From RYN-433 sp036558265 (GTDB taxonomy: Bacteria; Planctomycetota; Phycisphaerae; Tepidisphaerales; Tepidisphaeraceae), in the NCBI GenBank assembly GCA_036558265.1, contig DATBFY010000278.1:1-9070 (forward strand): DNA of 9,070 nt, in the 5' to 3' direction. How positions within the stretch are numbered: the first letter of the stretch is position 1; each line of letters opens with the position of its first letter. Shown here one piece after another: positions 1-5,712 of the stretch. The translations under genes and the position numbers were made by a program. The notes under the pieces are model-generated. The model ran no database searches. It saw only the letters and a list, made by a program, of their open reading frames with translations, and was not told the DNA's origin.

Positions 1-18
1 ACCTGTACGTGACGGTGC

Positions 19-39
19 GGGGGGGGGAATGGGGTGGGG
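19..39 (+). other. Putative intramolecular G-quadruplex motif
   Basis: Nine consecutive G (19-27), then AAT, GGGG, T, GGGG. This gives four tracts of four G with loops of about 1, 3 and 1 bases, a pattern expected to allow a compact four-tetrad quadruplex. Other G runs follow at 70-81. Folding is inferred from the pattern only, and no gene start is visible close enough to suggest a regulatory role. Confidence 0.4.
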
Positions 40-193
40 AATTTGCAGTGGCTGAGGTTCGCGTGATTCGGGGCGGGGGGGCGCTTTTGAGAAAAGGGAT
101 GTTAATCGCTGGGCTGCAGGGGCGGGTGGGGAAGTTTAACTGCTTGACGGGTTTGGAGTTGCGGTGGTGATGGGGGCGGTGGGGTGGGAAAAA

Positions 194-302
194 AAAGCGC
201 CGCCAAAGGCCCCCCAAGCGCCGCCTTATCGCCGCCGAAGCGCCGCCCGGATGCCGCCAAAGCGCCGCCGAAGCGCCGCCCGTTTCTCCCCAAAGCGCTG
301 CG
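194..302. repeat. 11-bp tandem repeat, about ten degenerate copies
   Basis: Successive units of the form (A/G)AAGCGCCGCC can be read at 194-204, 205-215, 216-225 (one base short), 226-236, 237-247, 248-258, 259-269, 270-280, 281-291 and 292-302. Four copies are exact or one base off. The others keep the CGCC or GCCGCC end and vary in the first half. The period is one helical turn, so the variable and conserved faces would lie on the same side of the duplex. It follows a run of eight A. A minus-strand frame reads it as an 11-residue peptide repeat, but that follows automatically from 11 x 3 bases and is not evidence of coding. Confidence 0.75.
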
Positions 303-474
303 GGGGGTTAGTGGGAGGCCGACGGCCTGATGGTCCATGTGCGGGAACGGGGGTGAGCGTGGGTTGTCAAAGAGCTGAGGCTCCTCGATGGTAGGGGCGC
401 GAGGTGGATTTCAACGGAATTGTTTGTAAAATGTTAAGGTCGATGGCTGTCGATTGCGGCAAGCCGCCAAGTAG

Positions 475-780
475 CCAAGGACGGATAGCGATGCTGAGCG
501 GGAGCACTATCGGCTGATTCCCGTAATGTTTGATGACGCGATGGTGACGGTGGTGGATGTGAAGAGCCTGCCGGCGAACTGGAAGCGCTGACCAAAGCTC
601 GCGGGCGTGCGGGCGATCGGCGATGCGTGTGTGGCATCGGGCGGGTCGGTGGTGTTGCGGGTGCCGAGCGTGGTGGTGCCGGGGGAGAGCAATTACCTGA
701 TCAACCCGGGGCATGGGGATTTTGGGAGGGTGGTGATTGGGAGGGCGGAGGGGTTTCGGTTTGATCGGAGGTTGAGGTGA
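475..780 (+). pseudogene. RES-domain toxin remnant (C-terminal half)
   Basis: One frame reads HYRLIPVMFDDAMVTVVDV, then LPANWKR, a TGA at 589-591, then AGVRAIGDACVASGGSVVLRV, then VPSVVVPGESNYLINPGHGD and finally FRFDRRLR before TGA at 778-780. This is the known order of the RES family C-terminal half: LP..W, IGD.W, VLRVPS, E.NYL.NP.H, F.FD.RL. RES proteins are ADP-ribosylating or NAD-consuming toxins normally paired with an Xre/MbcA-type antitoxin. Here the N-terminal half with the GGRWN motif is not found, the usual W after IGD is C, and an in-frame stop sits between LP..W and IGD. No antitoxin gene is seen beside it. I infer a decayed toxin gene. A TGA recoded or mis-sequenced at 589 would restore only this half. 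Confidence 0.72.
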
Positions 781-952
781 CCGTCGCGCTCGATAAAGGC
801 AGCGCAACCAATCGAAGGGAAACCGGTGGATGTCGTCGAGGCGACTTCCAGAGCGTGAACGCGGATGGGCCGTCGTCGCGCACACGCTACGCGAGCGCCA
901 GCCTGTTACAAACTTCTCGTGCTTTTCAACCAGGCTACGATTGACGCATCCA

Positions 953-958
953 TATAAT
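953..958 (+). promoter_or_regulatory. -10 box (TATAAT), possible leaderless start
   Basis: A perfect TATAAT ends 7 bases before the ATG at 966. Transcription starting 6-8 bases after this box would begin at or next to the A of that ATG, and no Shine-Dalgarno sequence precedes the ATG (TTCTCACC). No good -35 lies 16-18 bases upstream. TTGACG at 941-946 is only 6 bases away, too close to act as the -35 for this box. Confidence 0.4.
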
Positions 959-965
959 TCTCACC

Positions 966-1307
966 ATGAGTGACGTGCCCAACCTACCTGACCTCGGTGA
1001 CCTCGCCAAGATTCTGGACTCAAAGGCAGTGGAAAACGTCTACGTGGACGCGATTCACCCCGCATCGCAAGAGGTGGGGAAAATCGGATCAACTCTGATC
1101 AAGGCGCTCCACCTCTTCCTTGCCCCCTTCCAACTGGCGGCTGCGTACCAAAATCGGCTCGCAAGGATCCTCGACACCGTGCGAAGCCAGGTGCCTCCCG
1201 AGCGACAGGTTCAGGCACCGGCAGAGGTAGCCGGGCCCGTGCTGCTTTATCGGGGACGACAATATCCTCAAGTCACTCTATTTGAACCTTTTGACGCGCG
1301 CCATTGA
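966..1307 (+). CDS. DUF4393 (Abi-alpha-like) protein, N-terminal part of a frameshifted gene
   Basis: The 113-residue frame begins MSDVPNLPDL and carries VYVDAIHPASQEVGK, a hydrophobic amphipathic stretch (LIKALHLFLAPFQLAAAY) and then PAEVAGPVLL. This matches the order of the DUF4393 / Abi_alpha family (Pfam PF14337): Y.D...PAA.EVGK, LAPL, P...AGPAL. The next family segment continues in another frame from about 1252, so the last ~20 residues here (YRGRQYP onward) are probably out-of-frame. Family members are linked to abortive infection or phage exclusion, though the mechanism is not established. The start is the ATG at 966, under a TATAAT box with no ribosome site. With one base removed from the GGGG run at 1252-1255 the whole gene (966-1632) would encode about 221 residues. 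Confidence 0.7.
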   Translation: MSDVPNLPDLGDLAKILDSKAVENVYVDAIHPASQEVGKIGSTLIKALHLFLAPFQLAAAYQNRLARILDTVRSQVPPERQVQAPAEVAGPVLLYRGRQYPQVTLFEPFDARH

Positions 1308-1632
1308 CAGCGAGAGGCAGAAGGAAGCCCACCCCGGCTTCGTCAAGATCATCGAGCAGCTATCACCGAGGGAAGCGGACTTCCTAATGAGGGTCAACAA
1401 AGTCGGCGACTACGTGAACAACCATCGCCAGCGCCATGAGGAACCCTACCCGCTGTTGGACGCTTTCCCACATCTGACCCTGGAGGAGATCAACGAGCAT
1501 GTCGAGCGCCTTTGGACACTCGGGCTAGGACAGATACTCGTCCCGGAGGAAGGCTGGTCGCCAGGTCAAATCACCTTCACTGCGTTCGGGCGCGCCTTCA
1601 TGAAGGCTTGTGTGCCAGAGGAGCCGCGCTAG
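1282..1632 (+). CDS. DUF4393 (Abi-alpha-like) protein, C-terminal part of a frameshifted gene
   Basis: This frame carries YLNLLTRAIDSERQKEAHPG, then FVKIIEQLSPREADFL, the hallmark stretch of DUF4393 (NLLA.AMD....K.AHPSFVEIIKQLSP.EA). It ends TAG at 1630-1632 after a helical segment and FGRAFMKACVPEEPR. Homology extends upstream of the only start (TTG 1282): codons from 1255 read DDNILKSLY in this frame, as expected for a continuous family member. No ribosome site precedes 1282. I therefore read it as the second half of the gene starting at 966, shifted by one base at about 1252-1255. It may be inactivated, a sequencing slip in a G run, or a real ribosomal frameshift. Followed by 120 bases of non-coding DNA before the GIY-YIG gene. 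Confidence 0.68.
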   Translation: MNLLTRAIDSERQKEAHPGFVKIIEQLSPREADFLMRVNKVGDYVNNHRQRHEEPYPLLDAFPHLTLEEINEHVERLWTLGLGQILVPEEGWSPGQITFTAFGRAFMKACVPEEPR

Positions 1633-1752
1633 GAAATCCCTTCGAGGCGCTGGATCGACCACGCCCCGGTACGAGATGAGCGCGATTGTTGCCCTAGGCA
1701 GATGACACACAGGAATCGGCGGAGGCGATCTTTACAACGCGAGGGCTTCGAG

Positions 1753-2277
1753 ATGAGCAGGAAGAAAGCGCACTACGACTGGACCCAATGGACGCCGGAG
1801 TGGCAGAACCTTTTAGCCCTCGACCTCAAGTCGGTGACCACCGGACCCGGCGCGTACGTCATTGCGACAGGGCATCCATTGATGCGCGCAGTCGGTGAAG
1901 ACGAGTTTGGCATCCTTGACATCGGCGAGACGGGCGCGCTCCGTGACAGGTTCCGGAAGTTCATCCGATGCTCGGGCGAGAAGTTCCAGATGGGGCACAT
2001 AGCCGGGTGGCGATTCTGTTTTTTCTGCCTTGACCGCGTGTTTACGCGAGCCAAGCTTCAAGTCCGGTGGATTGAGGCCGAGACCAAGCAGGCCGCCCAC
2101 GCCATCGAGGGAGAAGCCCTGCTCACGTATCTACGGAACCACTGCGAGCTTCCGCCCCTAAACTACAAGTTCAACTGGTCGAGCTTCGGCGACAAGGAGT
2201 ACGGGTGCATTGACGACTACGACGCCGAAGTTCTGGCCGCGGCGCGCAAGGCGAAGCGGACGGCGGTCAGGACCTGA
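1753..2277 (+). CDS. GIY-YIG-like nuclease
   Basis: A 174-residue protein. Start chosen at ATG 1753 because GAGGG (1741-1745) lies 7 bases upstream; an earlier in-frame ATG (1702) would add an Arg-rich tail with no ribosome site. Residues 31-37 (GPGAYVI) fit the GIY strand. Residues 52-66 (FGILDIGETGALRDR) fit the YIG strand and following helix, including the Arg (R64 or R66) used in catalysis. E119 or E121 with EALLTYLR fits the metal-binding Glu helix, and PPLN (N137) the late conserved Asn. The family cuts DNA with a single metal ion. The second Tyr of the motif is Asp here (LDIG rather than YIG), so activity is uncertain. The C-terminus is Lys/Arg-rich. It lies 31 bases ahead of an HNH nuclease gene, probably the same operon, which suggests restriction, homing or defence. 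Confidence 0.68.
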   Translation: MSRKKAHYDWTQWTPEWQNLLALDLKSVTTGPGAYVIATGHPLMRAVGEDEFGILDIGETGALRDRFRKFIRCSGEKFQMGHIAGWRFCFFCLDRVFTRAKLQVRWIEAETKQAAHAIEGEALLTYLRNHCELPPLNYKFNWSSFGDKEYGCIDDYDAEVLAAARKAKRTAVRT

Positions 2278-2308
2278 CGGCACGCGCATCGGAGCGGAGG
2301 TCCACAGG

Positions 2309-3052
2309 ATGAAGGTGACCAAAGGCAGTGTTGGCGCGGCAAGGCGGCTCGCATTGGTACGGGGCGCGAAGACGGAGATGGAGCGCGACGCGATTGCCGT
2401 GGTGTTCGCCTACGAGCGGGTCCGCGCCAAACAGAAGGGCAAGAAGACGTACTTGGCAAATCGGACTTGGATCGAGCTTGGCAAGCTCGGCATCCAGCAA
2501 GCGGTCGCGCGGCGAGTGATTTCCCCCTACGGCGCGTCCGGGTTTGATGCTTTGGCCGCGGAGGGAATGCATGCACTGACCTTTGAGGCGGTCGTCCTCC
2601 GTCACCCCGACGAGTTCGAGGAGAAGGTCGTCTCCCGAGCGAAGCAACGGCTCGCCGGCAGCGGTGGAGTGATCGCGCTTCTGCCGGTGCAACCTGAAGA
2701 GGTGGCTGAGGCAACCAAGTACGTTGAGGGCGCGACACGGGCAATCACGGTGAACGCTTACGAGCGCAATCCTGCCGCCCGCGCGGCCTGTGTCGCCCAC
2801 TACGGTCCCAAGTGCGCCGTCTGCGGCTTCGATTTTTTGGAACGGTACGGCGCGATCGGCGAGGGCTTTATCCACGTCCATCATGTCAAGCCGCTCTCGG
2901 AGGTCGGCTGCGAATACGTGGTGGATCCCATCAAGGACCTGCGACCCGTCTGTCCAAACTGCCACGCAATGCTGCACCGACGCGACCCACCATTGCAAAT
3001 CGACGAACTTCAGTGCTCGTTGGTGCGTGCCTACGCCGTCCGCGAGCGTTAA
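2309..3052 (+). CDS. HNH endonuclease
   Basis: A 247-residue protein. Start ATG 2309 is chosen because GGAGCGGAGG (2291-2300) ends 8 bases upstream; the frame also opens at 2210, which would overlap the previous gene. The C-terminal third is a full HNH domain with a zinc knuckle: C169-x2-C172 in CAVCGFDF, then IHVHHVKPLS (H191, H192), DLRPVCPNCHAMLHRRD (D210, C215, N217, C218, H219, H223). This is the McrA-like HNH arrangement of restriction and phage-related nucleases, which cut DNA using a metal held by His and Asn. Upstream are ITVNAYERNPAARAACVAHY, the usual lead-in helix, and an N-terminal region (about 20-115) containing TWIELGKLG, SGFDALAAEG and FEAVVLRHPDEF. That region looks like a separate fold that may recognise the target; I cannot name it. 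It shares an operon with the GIY-YIG gene. Confidence 0.87.
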   Translation: MKVTKGSVGAARRLALVRGAKTEMERDAIAVVFAYERVRAKQKGKKTYLANRTWIELGKLGIQQAVARRVISPYGASGFDALAAEGMHALTFEAVVLRHPDEFEEKVVSRAKQRLAGSGGVIALLPVQPEEVAEATKYVEGATRAITVNAYERNPAARAACVAHYGPKCAVCGFDFLERYGAIGEGFIHVHHVKPLSEVGCEYVVDPIKDLRPVCPNCHAMLHRRDPPLQIDELQCSLVRAYAVRER

Positions 3053-3264
3053 ATGGCGAATCACCAGAGAGCTGTTAGATGCTTATCAGTGCAGCAAAAC
3101 GGGTGAATCGGGACAAGGAATTTGTTCGCAGTTTGCTCAGGGGCACATCCTGGGTGACGCGGCTTTGTGAAACGATTCGGGCATTCGGTCGTTAGACTGG
3201 CGGGATGTCCGTCGCCGGCGCTGGGCTGGGCGCGGGGCATCATGTCAGGGAAGCAAGAGGAGTC

Positions 3265-5457
3265 ATGATCGCTCGCCTTGCCTTCAGAAGCGGTTTCAGC
3301 ATCTGCGGAAGATCCTCACCCCGGCCCGCTCGTGGGCAGTCGGCGATTCCGCTCGCTTTTCCCGGAGTACCGGGAGAGGGGGAACGGCTCGGGCGGCTTG
3401 TCCTCCCGTGGTGTTCGCGGGAAGGCCACGGGCAACGGAGTACCGTTGCCCATGCCACCCGGATGAGGCTCGGGCGGGGCCTCACCCTCCCGGGGTGTCG
3501 GGAGAGGGTTCTGATACTGTTCATCGTGGCCTTGGACGTGTTGTGGGCCTGTCGAGCCGTCGCCGCGGACGCGCCGGCCCCGGTGAAGGCGGCGGAGTTG
3601 TTCGTGCAGGATCGGGTCTGGAGCGCCCACCTGATGGCTGGCGCGCCGGCGTGGCAGTCGATGGAGCCGGTGGGGGGTGGCGGGGGGTTGGGGCTCTTGT
3701 TCTTCGGTGGGGGGCGGCACATTGCGGCGGAGACGGATCCGGGCGGGGCGCTGGCCGGTGCGATCATGAAGCGGGGGGATGCGAATAAGGATGGTGTGCT
3801 GGATGCGGCGGAGATGGGCGCGCTGGCGGGGGGGTTGTTCGACCGGTGGGCTGCGGCCGCCGGCGGGACGGCGGGAACGCTGGATGGCGGGCAGGTGGCG
3901 GCGGGGCTCAACGCGCTTTTGGACCCGGAGTGGCTGACGCGGGGGGCGGGGATCCCGTTCTCGCTGCGCGCGGCGGAGGGCAAGCGGAACGGGCTGGCGT
4001 CGCTCCTGGGTTGGGAGTTCAAGGAAGTGCCGGCGTCGCTGACGTTCGCGGGGGTCGAATACGGGAAGGTGGGGCTGCGGTACAAGGGGAACGGCACGTA
4101 CATGGAGGCGCAAAAGTCGGTCAAGCGGTCGCTGAAGGTGGATCTCAACCAGTTCACGAAGGGGCAGGCGCTGGCCGGCGTCGCCAAGCTGAATTTTCAC
4201 AACAACGTGACCGACCCGAGCGGGATGATGGAGTCGGTCGCGTATCACCTGTATCGCGATGCCGGCGTGCCCGCGCCGCGGACGACGTACGCGCGGGTCA
4301 TCGTCACGGTGCCCGGATTACACGACAAGCAGTACTTCGGGCTTTACGGGGTAGTCGAGAACGTCGATGGACGGTTCGCGCAGGACCGGTTCGGCACGAA
4401 GCGGGGCGCGATCTTCAAGCCGGCGACGTTCGGCCTGTTCGCGGACCTCGGGGCGGACTGGGCCGACTACAAGCAGACCTACGATGCGAAGACGGAGCTG
4501 ACCGCGGCGCAGGCGCGGCGCGTGATCGACCTGTCACAACTGGTGACCTACGCGAGCGACGCGAGGTTCGCGGCGGAGATCGGCCAATTTATCGATGTCG
4601 ATGAGTTCGCCCGCTACATGGCGGTGACGACGTATCTGTCGTCGCTGGACAGCATTTTCTACACGGGGCAGAATTTTTACCTGTACCTCGACCCGACGTC
4701 CGAGCGGTTTGCGATCATCCCGTGGGATCTGGACCACGCGTTCGGCGGGATCTTCGGCGAGCCGGGCGACCTGGCGCGGCTGAGCATCCGCCGGCCGTGG
4801 GTCGGCCGCAACCGGTTCCTCGAGCGGCTCTTCAAGGTCGAGGCTTTCGAGCGGGCGTACCTGGGGCGGATGGACCAGTTCGCGCGGACGATCTTCAAGC
4901 CCGAGCGTTTCCACGCCGAGGTGGACGCGCTGACGCGCGCGATCCGTCCGGCGGTGGAGGCCGAATCGAAGGAGATGGCCGCGGCGTTCGACAAGTCGGT
5001 CGCGGAGCCGGCGAAGGGCGCGACCAGCCGGCCGGCGTTCAGCTTCTTCGCGCCCAAGCCGGTGCGGTCGATCAAGCGGTTCGTGGACGCGCGCACGCCG
5101 TCCGTGGTCGATCAGCTCGCCGGCAAGAGCCAGGGCATGCCCGCGAAGGGGATGGGCGGGTCTTGGGCGGGTCGCGACACGGGCGGACCGGGGCAAACCC
5201 TGGCGCCGTCGTTCCTGGCGGGTTTGAAACCCCCCGAACCCGGTCGGATCACGCGCGAACAGTTCGTGACGGGATTCCAGCGGTGGTTCGCGACCTGGGA
5301 TGCGAATGAAAGCGGGACGCTGACGAAGGGGGAACTGGAGGCGGGAATCCGGAAAGAGGTCGCGCCGGGCAAGCCGGGCGCGCCGCGCGGTGGGGCGGGT
5401 TGGCGGGCGACGGCGGGGGCGACGACGCGGCCGGCGACGGGGGCGAAGGGCGGGTGA
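3265..5457 (+). CDS. Secreted CotH-family protein with two EF-hand loops
   Basis: CotH proteins have an atypical protein-kinase fold and are found in spore coats, surfaces and secreted proteins. The signal-peptide core is VLILFIVALDVLWACRAVAA, with cleavage likely before DAPAP (residue 102 from this start). EF-hand 1 is DANKDGVLDAAE (172-183). The CotH domain spans about 268-600, with RYKGNGTY, KLNFHNNVTDPSG, YGVVENVDGRF and PWDLDHAFGG (D488, D490, likely metal ligands). EF-hand 2 is DANESGTLTKGE (679-690). The tail is Gly/Ala/Pro-rich with ATTRPAT. The start is unsure. ATG 3265 has AGAGGAG just upstream, but only 2 bases away. ATG 3463 would place the hydrophobic core near the N-terminus but has no ribosome site. 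ATG 3205 opens the frame further. The DNA from about 3314 to 3508 is a hairpin-repeat array, so residues 17-81 are probably repeat-derived or untranslated. No operon partner is visible; 212 bases separate it from the HNH gene. Confidence 0.88.
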   Translation: MIARLAFRSGFSICGRSSPRPARGQSAIPLAFPGVPGEGERLGRLVLPWCSREGHGQRSTVAHATRMRLGRGLTLPGCRERVLILFIVALDVLWACRAVAADAPAPVKAAELFVQDRVWSAHLMAGAPAWQSMEPVGGGGGLGLLFFGGGRHIAAETDPGGALAGAIMKRGDANKDGVLDAAEMGALAGGLFDRWAAAAGGTAGTLDGGQVAAGLNALLDPEWLTRGAGIPFSLRAAEGKRNGLASLLGWEFKEVPASLTFAGVEYGKVGLRYKGNGTYMEAQKSVKRSLKVDLNQFTKGQALAGVAKLNFHNNVTDPSGMMESVAYHLYRDAGVPAPRTTYARVIVTVPGLHDKQYFGLYGVVENVDGRFAQDRFGTKRGAIFKPATFGLFADLGADWADYKQTYDAKTELTAAQARRVIDLSQLVTYASDARFAAEIGQFIDVDEFARYMAVTTYLSSLDSIFYTGQNFYLYLDPTSERFAIIPWDLDHAFGGIFGEPGDLARLSIRRPWVGRNRFLERLFKVEAFERAYLGRMDQFARTIFKPERFHAEVDALTRAIRPAVEAESKEMAAAFDKSVAEPAKGATSRPAFSFFAPKPVRSIKRFVDARTPSVVDQLAGKSQGMPAKGMGGSWAGRDTGGPGQTLAPSFLAGLKPPEPGRITREQFVTGFQRWFATWDANESGTLTKGELEAGIRKEVAPGKPGAPRGGAGWRATAGATTRPATGAKGG
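3314..3508. repeat. Duplicated ~80-bp hairpin-rich (REP-like) element
   Basis: Two composite units lie in tandem. Each has a hairpin with an AGTA loop: TCCCGG-AGTA-CCGGGA at 3360-3375, and GGGCAACGG-AGTA-CCGTTGCCC at 3430-3451 (9-bp perfect stem). Each then has an identical 11-mer GGCTCGGGCGG (3386-3396 and 3467-3477), followed by a second hairpin built on CTCCCG..GGTGT..CGGGA (about 3403-3422 and 3487-3504). CCTCACCC also recurs at both ends (about 3314 and 3480). The second hairpin pair ends next to the codons of the CotH signal-peptide core. The stems differ in sequence while keeping complementarity, which suggests selection for structure. Confidence 0.7.
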
Positions 5458-5459
5458 GC

Positions 5460-5476
5460 GTGGGACGTCCTCCCAC
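5460..5476 (+). terminator. Small hairpin after the CotH gene
   Basis: GTGGGA (5460-5465), a 5-base loop, then TCCCAC (5471-5476), starting 3 bases after the CotH stop codon. There is no T run behind it, so if it ends transcription it is not a classical intrinsic terminator. It might only protect the 3' end of the transcript. Confidence 0.3.
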
Positions 5477-5712
5477 TGGCGCTTTGCCCGAGGCACGTTC
5501 ATGCTGAGCTGACGGCGATCGAGTGCTCGTTTCCCGTCGGACTCACTCGGGGCGAATTGTGAACTCGTCGACGGGGCGTCGGCTTTGAAGCGCAACGAGA
5601 TCGGGCAACCGCCGGTGGCGAATCAGGATTCTTATCCGTCGGATTCGAGGCCCGGTAGCCGGGTGGTCGATGAGGACTGTATCGCGGCCTGCACGGCAGC
5701 CGCGCGCACGCC

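Larger units (their letters stand above)
1..474. other. Gene-free, G-rich leader region
   Basis: I see no convincing gene here. The plus strand is strongly G-rich at the left edge (runs of 4-9 G) and holds an 11-bp tandem repeat at 194-302. Open frames across it translate to low-complexity Arg/Gly/Pro/Ala sequence that follows the repeat rather than any protein family. The stretch just before 475 may hold the eroded N-terminal half of the RES gene that follows, but no residue pattern of that half (such as GGRWN) is readable in one frame. Confidence 0.5.

Noticed and set aside
102..338. Minus-strand frame with an 11-residue repeat
   Set aside because: The peptide repeat is a direct consequence of the 11-bp DNA repeat; no ribosome site or family signal.
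941..958. TTGACG and TATAAT read as one promoter
   Set aside because: They are 6 bases apart, not the 16-18 needed; only the TATAAT was kept as a candidate.
1686..1714. Possible promoter (TTGTTG with 17-base spacing) before the GIY-YIG gene
   Set aside because: The matching -10 (ACAGGA) is poor, so the gene may be read from the upstream promoter or from one I cannot see.
2267..3064. Minus-strand frame opposite the HNH gene
   Set aside because: The plus strand has a complete HNH motif set and a ribosome site; the minus frame has neither.
3240..4248. Two overlapping minus-strand frames opposite the CotH gene
   Set aside because: Low-complexity Pro/Arg/Ser content opposite a well-supported CotH coding frame, so they are shadows.
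4534..5595. Minus-strand frame of 353 codons opposite the CotH C-terminus
   Set aside because: Arg-rich composition without motifs, antisense to conserved CotH and EF-hand codons.
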